32,417 nt of DNA from an uncultured Prevotella sp. (GTDB taxonomy: Bacteria > Bacteroidota > Bacteroidia > Bacteroidales > Bacteroidaceae): NCBI GenBank assembly GCA_905372445.1, contig CAJPPF010000009.1, forward strand, positions 1 through 32,417, written 5' to 3'. Shown in pieces: positions 22,836 through 31,791 of the stretch. Numbering within the stretch: the first letter of the stretch is position 1; the number at the start of each line of letters is the position of its first letter. The notes under the pieces are model-generated. The model had not been told where the DNA came from. It saw only the letters and a program-made list of their open reading frames with translations, and ran no database searches. A program made the translations under genes and the position numbers.

Positions 22836-23130
22836 ATTTGAAAATCGACGGGGAAGGCTTAGAGCCCCGGGGATTGTGCTGCGCCACAGGACTTTCAGAC
22901 TAACTTTGTCCTGCAGCCGTGCGTGTTAATAGCTGTGTTTCTGGCCGAATGCAGCGGTTAGTGAATCGCCGTCCGAAGATATGGTGCATCTGCCACCGCA
23001 AGCCTTATATAATAATAAGGTGGAGGATATGGTAGGGCATCTATTGAAAGTATTATGTTTTTTAGTAGTAAATGAATGTCGGTCGGGCGTGAGCAAGGCT
23101 GAACATTCACAAAAAGAAAAAGTTAAAAGA
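22836..23130 (+). promoter_or_regulatory. long structured leader of rplM
   Basis: Nearly 300 nt separate the promoter core from the rplM ATG. Visible pairings are: GGGG...CCCC with inner GGCT/AGCC (22850-22868); CAGGAC/GTCCTG (22887-22892 with 22908-22913); CCTTAT/ATAAGG (near 23000-23025); and TGAATGT/ACATTCA (23073-23079 with 23103-23109). The last lies 21 nt before the ATG. This is consistent with a cis-acting ribosomal-protein leader. I cannot assign it to a named RNA family from memory. Confidence 0.5.
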
Positions 23131-23592
23131 ATGAACACTTTAAGTTACAAGACAATTTCCATTAACAAGGAAACTGCAAAGAAGGAGTGGGTCGTTATTG
23201 ATGCAACGGATCAGGTTGTAGGTCGTCTCGCTTCAAAGGTAGCAAAGTTGCTCCGCGGAAAGTACAAGCCAACTTTCACTCCACACGTGGACTGCGGTGA
23301 CAACGTTATTATCATCAATGCCAAGAAGGTTGTCTTCACCGGTAAGAAAGAGACAGACAAGCTTTACACTCGTTACACCGGTTATCCGGGCGGACAGCGT
23401 TTCAACACTCCCGCAGAGCTTCGCACTCGCAAGGACGGTATGGACAAGATCCTGCGTCACGCTGTTAAAGGTATGCTTCCAAAGGGAATCCTTGGTCGTC
23501 ACCTGCTGAAAAACCTTTATATTTATGACGGCACAGAGCACAAGCAGGAGGCTCAGAAGCCAAAGGCAATTGATATTAACCAGTACAAATAA
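23131..23592 (+). CDS. rplM: 50S ribosomal protein L13
   Basis: A 153-aa large-subunit ribosomal protein, usual for Bacteroidetes. The start is the ATG at 23131 (MNTLSYKTISINKETAKKEWVVIDA); the open frame reaches 50 codons further upstream, but that part is the RNA leader. Family blocks: VIDATDQVVGRLASKVAKLLRGK, DCGDNVIIINAKKVVFTGKK, YTRYTGYPGG, GMLPKGILGRHLLKNLYIYDG. It binds 23S rRNA early in assembly. rpsI follows after 12 nt, the conserved L13-S9 pair. Confidence 0.98.
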   Translation: MNTLSYKTISINKETAKKEWVVIDATDQVVGRLASKVAKLLRGKYKPTFTPHVDCGDNVIIINAKKVVFTGKKETDKLYTRYTGYPGGQRFNTPAELRTRKDGMDKILRHAVKGMLPKGILGRHLLKNLYIYDGTEHKQEAQKPKAIDINQYK

Positions 23593-23604
23593 ACCGAAGT
23601 CAAG

Positions 23605-23991
23605 ATGGAAGTAATAAACGCAATTGGTCGCCGCAAGAGCGCAGTAGCTCGAGTATACCTCACAGAAGGTACAGGCAAGATCACTATCAACAAGGTAGAA
23701 CTCACAAAGTATTTCCCATCAGCTATCCTCCAGTACGTTGTAAAGCAGCCGCTGACAACACTCGGCGTAGAGGGTAAGTATGATATAAAGGCAAATCTCG
23801 ACGGTGGTGGTTTCACTGGTCAGAGCCAGGCTCTACGTTTGGCTATAGCACGCGCACTCGTCAAGGTGAACGCTGACGACAAGAAAGCACTCAAGACACA
23901 GGGCTTCCTCACACGCGACTCTCGTGTTGTTGAGCGTAAGAAGCCAGGTCAGCCAGGTGCACGTCGTCGTTTCCAGTTCTCAAAGCGTTAA
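23605..23991 (+). CDS. rpsI: 30S ribosomal protein S9
   Basis: A 128-aa small-subunit protein. It begins MEVINAIGRRKSAVARVYL, has the GGGFTGQSQALRLAIARAL core, and ends in the universal basic tail RRRFQFSKR that reaches the P-site tRNA. It is 12 nt after rplM and 183 nt before rpsB on the same strand, so the four genes may form one operon. Confidence 0.98.
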   Translation: MEVINAIGRRKSAVARVYLTEGTGKITINKVELTKYFPSAILQYVVKQPLTTLGVEGKYDIKANLDGGGFTGQSQALRLAIARALVKVNADDKKALKTQGFLTRDSRVVERKKPGQPGARRRFQFSKR

Positions 23992-24174
23992 TCTTTGGAA
24001 CCGGAAAGCCGGGAAAGATAGAGCGAGTAAGAGATATACACGACAAAAAAAGACTATTTATTCCGGCGGCTTAAGTTTAGTATCTAAACCAGAGAGATCC
24101 CTCGGGCTACTCACTGGCTGATTCTAACAAAAAGAATTAAAAAAGAAAGTAAACAACAAAACAAAAAAAAAATT
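23992..24174 (+). promoter_or_regulatory. intercistronic leader of rpsB
   Basis: A 183-nt gap holding a small perfect hairpin GTTTAG-TAT-CTAAAC (24075-24089) and a self-complementary CCGG...CCGG (24001-24012). The last 40 nt before the ATG are A-rich and unstructured. No TAnnTTTG core is seen, so it may be a processed or autoregulatory leader within the operon. Confidence 0.4.
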
Positions 24175-24978
24175 ATGTCAAGAACAAATTTTGACCAGTT
24201 ACTCAAGGCAGGTGCTCACTTCGGACACCTCAGCCGCAAGTGGAATCCTGCAATGGCTCCTTACATCTTTATGGAGCGTAACGGTATTCATATCATCGAT
24301 CTGAACAAGACCGTAGCTAAGGTTGACGAAGCTGCAGAGGCAATGAAGCAGATCGCAAAGTCAGGCAAGAAGATTCTATTCGTCGCTACTAAAAAACAAG
24401 CTAAGGAAATTGTTGCCGAGAAGGCAGCAAGCGTTAACATGCCATACGTTAACGAACGTTGGGCTGGCGGTATGCTCACCAACTTCCCTACAATACGTAA
24501 GGCTGTTAAGAAAATGACGACTATCGACAAGCTGATGACTGATGGTACATTCTCAAACCTCAACAAGCGTGAGCTACTGCAGGTGACACGCCAGCGTGCA
24601 AAGCTTGAGAAGAACCTCGGCTCTATAGCTGACCTGACCCGCCTTCCTTCAGCAATCTTCGTTGTTGACGTTATGAAGGAGCAGATTGCAGTAAAGGAAG
24701 CTAACCGTCTCGGTATTCCTGTATTCGCAATGGTTGATACCAACTCTGATCCACGCGGTGTAGACTTCCTCATCCCAGCTAACGACGATGCTAAGGATTC
24801 TATCGATGCAATCATTTCTGCATGCTGCCAGGCAATCGCAGAAGGTCTCGAAGAACGAAAGGTAGAGAAGGCAGATGAGAAGGCAGCAGCAGAGCAAGCT
24901 GAAGAAGCAACAGAAGCGAAGCCAAAGCGCACACGCCGTGCTCGCAAGGAAGACGCAGAAGAAGAGACAGCTGAATAA
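24175..24978 (+). CDS. rpsB: 30S ribosomal protein S2
   Basis: A 267-aa protein. It begins MSRTNFDQLLKAGAHFGHLSRKWNPAMAPYIF, the S2 hallmark, followed by NERWAGGMLTNFPTI and GIPVFAMVDTNSDPRGVDFLIPANDDA. The final 40 residues are a Glu/Ala/Lys/Arg-rich tail (EATEAKPKRTRRARKED) longer than in Escherichia coli, as is common in Bacteroidetes. It pairs with tsf downstream, the usual rpsB-tsf order. Confidence 0.98.
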   Translation: MSRTNFDQLLKAGAHFGHLSRKWNPAMAPYIFMERNGIHIIDLNKTVAKVDEAAEAMKQIAKSGKKILFVATKKQAKEIVAEKAASVNMPYVNERWAGGMLTNFPTIRKAVKKMTTIDKLMTDGTFSNLNKRELLQVTRQRAKLEKNLGSIADLTRLPSAIFVVDVMKEQIAVKEANRLGIPVFAMVDTNSDPRGVDFLIPANDDAKDSIDAIISACCQAIAEGLEERKVEKADEKAAAEQAEEATEAKPKRTRRARKEDAEEETAE

Positions 24979-24993
24979 TCCGACTTAAACATA

Positions 24994-25043
24994 GAGAAGA
25001 GTGGCGTGCGGAGCAATTCGCCTGACACTCTTCTCCTTTAAAA
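24994..25043 (+). terminator. stem-loop between rpsB and tsf, possible attenuator
   Basis: GAGAAGAGTG/CACTCTTCTC (24994-25003 with 25026-25035) form a 10-bp stem with an inner GGCG/CGCC pairing. A short CCTTTAAAAGG follows instead of a long U-run. This looks like a partial terminator that could set the S2:EF-Ts ratio. Confidence 0.6.
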
Positions 25044-25071
25044 GGCAAATAAATCATTAACAATATTACGT

Positions 25072-25108
25072 GTTGCGCTAAGCAAACCGTTTGGCACGCT
25101 ACCGCAAC
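25072..25108 (+). other. stem-loop in the tsf leader
   Basis: GTTGCG/CGCAAC (25072-25077 with 25103-25108) closes a loop containing CAAACCGTTTG. It ends 30 nt before the tsf ATG. Function unknown. Confidence 0.4.
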
Positions 25109-25138
25109 TCATAATAATTTAAACACATAAGAATCATT

Positions 25139-26131
25139 ATGGCAGTTACAATGGAAGACATCAAGAAGCTCCGCGCTATGACAGGTGCCGGACTTGCTGA
25201 TGTAAAGAAGGCTCTCACAGAGGCTGAGGGCGATATGGATAAGGCGAAGGAACTTCTCCGCGAGCGTGGTCTGGCTATCGCAGCAAAGCGTTCTGACCGC
25301 GAGACATCAAACGGTTGTCTGCTTGTAAAGAAGACTGACGACTTCGCAGCAATGGTCGCAGTGAAGTGTGAGACTGACTTCGTTGCAGCAGGTAAGGACT
25401 TTGTCGCACTCGTTCAGGAGATTCTCGACGCTGCTGTTGCAAACAAATGCAAGAGTCTCGACGAAGTCAAGGCACTCGTGCTCGCAAGCGGCGACAATGC
25501 AGAAACAGCTGTTCAGCATCGTTCCGGTATCACCGGTGAGAAGATGGAGCTTGACGGCTATCTCTTCCTCGAGGGCGGAAATGTGGAGGTTTACAACCAT
25601 ATGAACAAGAACACTCTCTGCACAATGGTACAAACAAACAAGCCAGCAGCAGAGCAGGGTCACGCCATTGCTATGCAGGTTGCTGCTATGAAGCCGGTAG
25701 CACTTAACGAAGCAGGAGTTCCTGCCGACGTTATCGAGAGCGAGAAGAAGGTTGCTGCCGAGAAGACAAAGCAGGAACAGGTTCAGAAGGCTGTAGAGGC
25801 TGCACTCAAGAAAGCAGGCATCAACCCGGCACACGTTGACTCTGAAGATCACATGGAGTCTAATATGGGTAAGGGTTGGATTACTGCTGAAGACGTAGCA
25901 AAGGCTAAGGAAATCATTGCTACAGTATCTGCTGAGAAGGCTGCAAGCCTCCCGGCGGCAATGATCGAGAACATCGTCAAGGGACGTATCAACCGTTTCT
26001 TCAAGGAGTCTTGCCTCTTGAACCAGGAGTTCATTCAGGACAGCAAGATGACAGTGGCAGAGTATCTCCAGTCAGCAGACAAGGAACTCACTGTTACTGC
26101 ATTCAAGCGTTTCTCTCTCACGGCTGACTAA
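25139..26131 (+). CDS. tsf: translation elongation factor Ts
   Basis: A 330-aa nucleotide-exchange factor for EF-Tu. The N-terminal UBA-like domain reads MEDIKKLRAMTGAGLADVKKALTEAEGD. The core contains the EF-Tu-contacting KCETDFVAA motif near residue 78-86. The C-terminus ends KELTVTAFKRFSLTAD. It is longer than the E. coli protein because of a coiled-coil insertion near 190-230 (ESEKKVAAEKTKQEQVQKAVEA), usual in this phylum. It follows rpsB by 160 nt with two hairpins in the gap, and is followed by a terminator. Confidence 0.98.
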   Translation: MAVTMEDIKKLRAMTGAGLADVKKALTEAEGDMDKAKELLRERGLAIAAKRSDRETSNGCLLVKKTDDFAAMVAVKCETDFVAAGKDFVALVQEILDAAVANKCKSLDEVKALVLASGDNAETAVQHRSGITGEKMELDGYLFLEGGNVEVYNHMNKNTLCTMVQTNKPAAEQGHAIAMQVAAMKPVALNEAGVPADVIESEKKVAAEKTKQEQVQKAVEAALKKAGINPAHVDSEDHMESNMGKGWITAEDVAKAKEIIATVSAEKAASLPAAMIENIVKGRINRFFKESCLLNQEFIQDSKMTVAEYLQSADKELTVTAFKRFSLTAD

Positions 26132-26199
26132 TCGACAGCAAAAGACACGTTTTTCATTCATGTCACGCAGCTGACAGGAACGAAAGACATAACAACAAG

Positions 26200-26229
26200 C
26201 GTCAGTGCCAAAAGGCGCTGACGTTTTTT
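26200..26229 (+). terminator. terminator after tsf
   Basis: CGTCAGTGCC/GGCGCTGACG with an AAAA loop and a TTTTTT tail. It ends only 11 nt before the ATG of the next gene, so it may also work as an attenuator for it. Confidence 0.9.
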
Positions 26230-26240
26230 ATATCAAGAAT

Positions 26241-26858
26241 ATGAAGATATTTGCAATTGGAATGAACTACATGCAGCATAACGAGGAACTGCATGGAAAG
26301 GTTTTCAAACCCGAAGAACCGGTAATTTTCCTCAAGGCTGACTCCTCATTGCTGAAGGACCACAAACCGTTCTTCATACCCGACTTTATGGGACGTATAG
26401 ACTACGAGACAGAAATCGTGGTAAGGATAAGCCGCCTGGGGAAAGGCATTCCAGAGCGATTCGCACATCGTTACTATGACGCTGTAACAGTAGGAATAGA
26501 CTTTACTGCCCGTGACATGCAGGCAAAGGCACGCAAGGAAGGACTGCCGTGGGACATCTGCAAGGGCTTCGACGGTGCTGCCTGTATCGGCGAGTGGATT
26601 GAGAAAGACAGATTCCTCTCGCTTGACGCATTGGATTTCCATCTCGACATCAACGGAAAGACCGTACAGAAAGGCTCTACCAGAGATATGCTTTATAAGA
26701 TCGACGAGATTATAGCCTACATAAGTAAGTTCTATACACTCAAGACCGGCGACATGATTTACACAGGAACACCGGCAGGAGTAGGTCCCGTATACATAGA
26801 CGACCATTTGGAAGGATATATGGAAAACCTTAAGGTTCTCGACTTCAACTGCAAATAG
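26241..26858 (+). CDS. fumarylacetoacetate hydrolase (FAH) family protein
   Basis: A 205-aa single-domain FAH-family enzyme. Such proteins include acylpyruvases, oxaloacetate tautomerases/decarboxylases and related C-C hydrolases that use Mg2+ or Mn2+. The start is the ATG at 26241 (MKIFAIGMNYMQHNEE); 12 upstream codons overlap the tsf terminator and are not protein. Family blocks: DYETEIVVRI (metal-binding Glu), GIDFTARDMQAKARKEGLPWDICKGFDGAA and DMIYTGTPAGVGPV. It has the length of the small cytoplasmic members. No pathway genes are adjacent, so the substrate stays open. No promoter core is seen in the 11 nt between the terminator and the start. Confidence 0.9.
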   Translation: MKIFAIGMNYMQHNEELHGKVFKPEEPVIFLKADSSLLKDHKPFFIPDFMGRIDYETEIVVRISRLGKGIPERFAHRYYDAVTVGIDFTARDMQAKARKEGLPWDICKGFDGAACIGEWIEKDRFLSLDALDFHLDINGKTVQKGSTRDMLYKIDEIIAYISKFYTLKTGDMIYTGTPAGVGPVYIDDHLEGYMENLKVLDFNCK

Positions 26859-26935
26859 ACTTATAGAAAAGAATATCGTCGAGGCAAAGAAACGATGGTG
26901 AGATGCAGCATATCATCACTTTATTTCCATAACAC

Positions 26936-27007
26936 GCCTCAATAGAAAACTGCAGAGACGCCCGATAAGTGAAAAAAGCTTATCGGACGTCTCTTTTTGA
27001 TTGAGGC
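26936..27007 (+). terminator. nested double hairpin terminator before porU
   Basis: Inner stem AGAGACG-CCGATAAG/CTTATCGG-CGTCTCT (26954-26994, one mismatch pair) is followed by TTTTTG. An outer pair GCCTCAAT/ATTGAGGC (26936-26943 with 27000-27007) brackets both stem and tail. The inner part is a strong terminator for the FAH gene; the outer pair is unusual. Confidence 0.88.
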
Positions 27008-27044
27008 ATACAATAATAAAATGTCTCACTCGTTATATCATAGG

Positions 27045-30000
27045 ATGAAAAGAATTATCACGATATTAGCCCTGATATCATGCTGTATCATTATGCCGGC
27101 ACAGCAAAGATTCATATATCTCACCACCGATGAGGTAAGCATCGATTCTGTCCTGCCACACGTCGGTTATCATATTCCCTTACCGGAAAACTACAACGAC
27201 TCGGTATATCATGTGTCATTACTTTATCCTGAATACATAGCAATGGCACCGTCCGACATCGAGAAATACCACAAATTGAGCAGCGAGCCGTTGCCTGAGC
27301 TACCACAACCCGTCTACAGCATCGTCTTCGAGCGTAAGAAACCGATACTTATCGTTGGCGTGACACCACTGGCATACAACGAGGGGAAATACAAGATCCT
27401 TTCCAGCTTCATGCTGAAGATTGAGTCTTCACCAAAGCATATGGCAAAGACTATGAAGGCAAAAGCCAACGACGTGGCAGGCAAGACATACGCCGACAAC
27501 TCCATTCTCGCCTCAGGCAAATGGGCAAAGATAAGCGTCAGAGAGACGGGAGTATACGAACTCACGCCGGCAGTCATCAAGAAAGCCGGATTCAGCGACA
27601 TTAATAAGGTCAAGATATATGGCTACGGAGGCAATCTGCAGCCAGAGAGCATACATGCGGAATATCTGAAACAGACCGACGATCTGAAGCAGGTCGAGCA
27701 ATGCATCATCGACGGCAAGCATCTGTTCTACGCCAAAGGTCCTGTATCGTATGCCTCAAAAAACGCAACGACGAGAACGCGTAATCCGTATTCCAACTAC
27801 GGCTACTATTTCATAACGCAGAACGACGAGGAGACGCTGACCGTTGACGCCACAGCATTCGTAGAGTCGTTTGAGAACTCCAATGAGGATTATCATGCTC
27901 TCTACGAAGTCGACGGCTACGCATGGTTCCACGGCGGACGCAACTTTGTTGACCCGAACCCTATTGCTAACGGTGCTTCACGCAAGTTCACGCTGAAGAA
28001 CATCCCTGGTAACACACAGGCTACAGCATTTGTCAGTGTCAGTGCGGGCAATAACACAAACGTTCAAGTAGAGTTCAACGACTCCGTTGTCGGTAACATT
28101 TCCATCAGATGCGGCGAATACGACAAAGGAAATGTTGGTTCACTGACATTCACCGCAAAGAATCTGAAGGACGAGAATGAGGTAAAAATCACCACTCTTA
28201 AAGACGGACCTTCACGCCTTGACTACATTTGTCTGACCTATCAGAACCCTCGCCCAGCCACCACGTTGGCAGGCAACACGTTCCCTGCAGCTCAGTATGT
28301 CCATAACATCACCAATCAGAACCGTCATGCCGACGGCTTTGCCGACATGGTGATAATCATTCCTACCTCACAGAAGACAGCCGCTCAGGCACAGCGTCTG
28401 AAGGCATTCCACGAGGAACACGACAAGATGCGCGTGAATATCGTGCCCGCCGACGAACTGTATAACGAGTTCTCCAGCGGCACTCCTGACGCCAATGCCT
28501 ACCGTCGTTATCTTAAGATGCTCTACGACAGGGCGGAGACAGAGGCGGACATGCCTAAGTATCTGTTGCTTTTCGGCGACGGACTGTGGGACAACCGTAT
28601 GATTACTCCTGCTACAGCGGGCATGAACCCTGACGATTATCTGCTGTGCTTCGAGAGCGAGAACTCATATAACGAGATATATTGCTATGTCGACGACGGT
28701 TTTTTCTGTCTCCTCGACGAAGGCGAAGGCAGCAACCCACAGTCGGCTGATATGCTCGATATGGCTGTAGGTCGCTTCCCGGTGAGAAACGTCACAGACG
28801 CCACGGTAATGGTCGACAAGACCATACGCTATGCCAGGAACGAGAATGCCGGACCGTGGCAGAACGTCATAATGTTCATGGGCGACGACGGAAACAACAA
28901 CCTCCACATGGACGATGCCAACAAGGCAGCGGAGCAGACCATAGAGAGCCACCCTGAATATGTCGTTAAGAAAGTGATGTGGGACACCTACGAGCGCATT
29001 TCCGCTGCCAACGGAAACACCTATCCGGAAGTCACCAACATAATAAAGAAACAGCAGCAGGACGGAGCACTTATCATGGATTACGCCGGTCACGGCTCAC
29101 TGATTCAGATATCCCACGAGCGTGTACTGAGAATAAACGACTTCGCAGAGTTCACCAACACCAATCTTCCACTGTGGATTACCGCATCATGCGACATCAT
29201 GCCATTCGACGGCGTAGACGCTACCATAGGCGAGACGGCAGTGCTCAACAGCAAAGGTGGAGCAGTGGCATTCTTCGGAACGACACGTACTGTATACGCA
29301 GTCTACAACGCACGAATAAACAGGGCATATATGCGATATGTTCTCCAGCTTACCGACGGCAAACCGACAACCATCGGCGAGGCTCAGCGTCTGGCGAAAA
29401 ACTTCATGATAACATCCAAACAGGACCAGACGACGAACAAATTGCAATACTCACTGCTTGGCGACCCTGCCATTGCACTGAATATTCCAAGAATGAAGGT
29501 AGTCATAGACTCCATAAACGGCAAGCCGGTGGCGTCAGACGAAATGCCTGCATTCAAAGCAGGCAGTGTGGCAAACATTTCGGGACACGTCGAGACGACA
29601 TCTCCTTTCAGCGGAACAATCACCGCCTTGGTGCGCGAATCAAAGGAAAACATCATCTGCCGCCTTAACGACAAGACGGAAGACGGGGCTTCCTCACCAT
29701 TCAGCTACACCGACCGCACGAAGACGATCTACAAAGGCTCCGACAGCATAAAGGAGGGCAAGTTCAATATATCCTTCGCTGTGTCAAAGGACATCAGCTA
29801 TAACAACCAGCCGGGACTTATCAACGTATTCGCCGTAAGCGATGACAAGCAACTGACAGGACACGGCTACAGCGAGGCATTCAACGTGGGCGGAACGGAG
29901 ACATTAGGCACCAACACCATCGGTCCTGCCATTTACTGTTACCTCAACTCACCGACATTCACCAATGGCGGCAACGTGAACACGACACCATACTTCGTAG

Positions 30001-30581
30001 CAGAGCTTAACGACGAGGACGGAATAAACACCACGGGCAACGGCATCGGTCATGACCTGATGCTCATTGTCGACGGCGAGATGTCGCGGACATATAATCT
30101 CAACGACAATTTCACCTACGACTTCGGCTCATACACAAAGGGCAAGACATTCTTCTCGATACCTGAACTCACCCCCGGACCACACACATTGCAGTTCCGT
30201 GCATGGGACATCTTCAACAATCCGTCGACAACAGAGCTGCGTTTTAATGTCGTAAACTCCCTCCGACCTACGCTGACAGGCATCAGTTGCACGAAGAATC
30301 CAGCCACCGACCAAACCACATTCATCATAAACCACGACCGCATGGGTAGCGCCATTGACGTGACACTCGATGTCATGGATATGAGCGGACGCCTGCTGTG
30401 GCAGCACCACGAGAGCGGACTTAACACATCAGGCAGTTACACTATCGATTGGAACCTCTGTGCCGACGGCAACAAGCCACTGCAGACGGGTGTGTATCTA
30501 TACAGGGCGCGTGTCAGCTGCGACAACAGCGACTACGACTCAAAGACAAAGAAACTTATTATAATAAGGAGAAGTAAATAA
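27045..30581 (+). CDS. porU: type IX secretion system sortase PorU
   Basis: A 1178-aa gingipain-like (C25 family) cysteine peptidase on the cell surface. It removes the C-terminal sorting domain of T9SS cargo and attaches the cargo to anionic LPS. I start it at 27045, giving the signal peptide MKRIITILALISCCIIMPAQ; ATGs at 27021 and 26997 lie in frame but the latter overlaps the terminator. The central catalytic domain has MDYAGHGSL (His683) and ITASCDIMPFDG (Cys716), the expected pair. The end of the protein (MSGRLLWQHHESG ... GVYLYRARV) is a beta-sandwich resembling a T9SS sorting domain, which PorU is known to keep. porV follows after 34 nt, the conserved order. Confidence 0.95.
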   Translation: MKRIITILALISCCIIMPAQQRFIYLTTDEVSIDSVLPHVGYHIPLPENYNDSVYHVSLLYPEYIAMAPSDIEKYHKLSSEPLPELPQPVYSIVFERKKPILIVGVTPLAYNEGKYKILSSFMLKIESSPKHMAKTMKAKANDVAGKTYADNSILASGKWAKISVRETGVYELTPAVIKKAGFSDINKVKIYGYGGNLQPESIHAEYLKQTDDLKQVEQCIIDGKHLFYAKGPVSYASKNATTRTRNPYSNYGYYFITQNDEETLTVDATAFVESFENSNEDYHALYEVDGYAWFHGGRNFVDPNPIANGASRKFTLKNIPGNTQATAFVSVSAGNNTNVQVEFNDSVVGNISIRCGEYDKGNVGSLTFTAKNLKDENEVKITTLKDGPSRLDYICLTYQNPRPATTLAGNTFPAAQYVHNITNQNRHADGFADMVIIIPTSQKTAAQAQRLKAFHEEHDKMRVNIVPADELYNEFSSGTPDANAYRRYLKMLYDRAETEADMPKYLLLFGDGLWDNRMITPATAGMNPDDYLLCFESENSYNEIYCYVDDGFFCLLDEGEGSNPQSADMLDMAVGRFPVRNVTDATVMVDKTIRYARNENAGPWQNVIMFMGDDGNNNLHMDDANKAAEQTIESHPEYVVKKVMWDTYERISAANGNTYPEVTNIIKKQQQDGALIMDYAGHGSLIQISHERVLRINDFAEFTNTNLPLWITASCDIMPFDGVDATIGETAVLNSKGGAVAFFGTTRTVYAVYNARINRAYMRYVLQLTDGKPTTIGEAQRLAKNFMITSKQDQTTNKLQYSLLGDPAIALNIPRMKVVIDSINGKPVASDEMPAFKAGSVANISGHVETTSPFSGTITALVRESKENIICRLNDKTEDGASSPFSYTDRTKTIYKGSDSIKEGKFNISFAVSKDISYNNQPGLINVFAVSDDKQLTGHGYSEAFNVGGTETLGTNTIGPAIYCYLNSPTFTNGGNVNTTPYFVAELNDEDGINTTGNGIGHDLMLIVDGEMSRTYNLNDNFTYDFGSYTKGKTFFSIPELTPGPHTLQFRAWDIFNNPSTTELRFNVVNSLRPTLTGISCTKNPATDQTTFIINHDRMGSAIDVTLDVMDMSGRLLWQHHESGLNTSGSYTIDWNLCADGNKPLQTGVYLYRARVSCDNSDYDSKTKKLIIIRRSK

Positions 30582-30615
30582 AATCCGCGTTCGTACGTTA
30601 TATAAACATCAACTA

Positions 30616-31791
30616 ATGAAAGATATGGCAAAAATAATAATATCACTCATGCTCGCCCTTGCCGCACTGACAGTCCGTGCCGAGGACAAGCGCGACATGT
30701 TCAATCCTATCAATACCTCCGTCACATCTCAGTCGATAGCGCCTGACGCACGTGCAGCAGGATTTGGTGATGTAGGTGCAGCAACAGAGGCTGACGTCAA
30801 CTCACAGTACTGGAATCCTGCAAAGTACCCATTCTCTATCTCCCGTGCAGGAGTAGGTCTTAACTACACCCCGTGGCTCCGTCAGCTGGTCAGCGACATG
30901 GACCTTGCCTACCTTTCAGGCTTCTATCGCATCGGCAACTACAGTGCCATATCAAGCTCTCTGCGCTATTTCTCATTGGGCGAGGTCTATATCAATTTCA
31001 ACAATCTCAGCGAAGATAACTTGACAATAAACCCTTATGAGCTCTCATTCGACGTTGCCTACTCGCTGATGCTCAGCGAGAAGTTCTCCATTGCAGCAGG
31101 ACTACGCTGGATATACTCCGACCTGACATACAACTACTCCGACAACAGCTCGCCAGGTTCAGCCTTTGCAGCCGACCTCGCATGGTATTATCAGGACTAT
31201 ATCAACCTCGGCAGCCGCGAGTGCCAGTTAGGCTTGGGCATGAACGTGTCGAACATTGGTACGAAAATCAACTTCGGCGGCGACGACAACTCGGAGTTTA
31301 TCCCGACAAACATGCGTCTTGGTGCATCACTGGTTGTCCCTGTTGACGAATACAACCGTTTCACCATAGCAGCCGACGCAAACAAACTGTTGGTTCCAAC
31401 ATACCCTAAGCAGTTTGAGGGCGAGACAACTGAGGACTATCAGGAACGCGTGCAGAAGAACTACTACGACATTTCTTCCATCAGAGGCATCTTCAAGAGC
31501 TTCTCCGACGCGCCTAACGGCTTCAAGGAAGAGTTGGAGGAAATACAATGGAGCTTAGGTGCAGAATACAGCTACAACGACCGTTTTGCCATCCGCGCAG
31601 GCTATCACCATGAGTCAGCGAATAAAGGTAACCGGAAATACTTCACCGTAGGAGCAGGATTCAAGATGAGCGTGTTCTCGCTCGACGCCGGATATGTCAT
31701 CTCTACAGCTAAATCAAACCCTCTCGATCAGACACTACGTTTAACTCTGTCGTTCGATATGGACGGCATAAAAGACCTTTTCAAAAGATAA
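30616..31791 (+). CDS. porV: type IX secretion system outer-membrane protein PorV (LptO)
   Basis: A 391-aa FadL-like outer-membrane beta-barrel that carries T9SS cargo from the translocon to PorU. Residues 1-22 are a signal peptide ending TVRA; an ATG at codon 4 is an alternative start. The mature N-terminus has the family block SVTSQSIAPDARAAGFGDVGAATEADVNSQYWNPAKY. Amphipathic strands follow to the end, with the final LRLTLSFDMDGIKDLFKR typical. It forms a unit with porU, and its stop codon overlaps the ispF start by one base (TAATG). Confidence 0.95.
   Translation: MKDMAKIIISLMLALAALTVRAEDKRDMFNPINTSVTSQSIAPDARAAGFGDVGAATEADVNSQYWNPAKYPFSISRAGVGLNYTPWLRQLVSDMDLAYLSGFYRIGNYSAISSSLRYFSLGEVYINFNNLSEDNLTINPYELSFDVAYSLMLSEKFSIAAGLRWIYSDLTYNYSDNSSPGSAFAADLAWYYQDYINLGSRECQLGLGMNVSNIGTKINFGGDDNSEFIPTNMRLGASLVVPVDEYNRFTIAADANKLLVPTYPKQFEGETTEDYQERVQKNYYDISSIRGIFKSFSDAPNGFKEELEEIQWSLGAEYSYNDRFAIRAGYHHESANKGNRKYFTVGAGFKMSVFSLDAGYVISTAKSNPLDQTLRLTLSFDMDGIKDLFKR

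Noticed and set aside
22901..22908. Second rplM promoter (TAACTTTG)
   Set aside because: It matches the core, but it lies in the loop and stem of the CAGGAC/GTCCTG hairpin and lacks a -33 partner at 19-21 nt.
22981..23130. N-terminal extension of L13
   Set aside because: The frame is open, but the 50 extra residues have no L13 similarity, the ATG at 23131 gives the family length, and the DNA here folds as an RNA leader.
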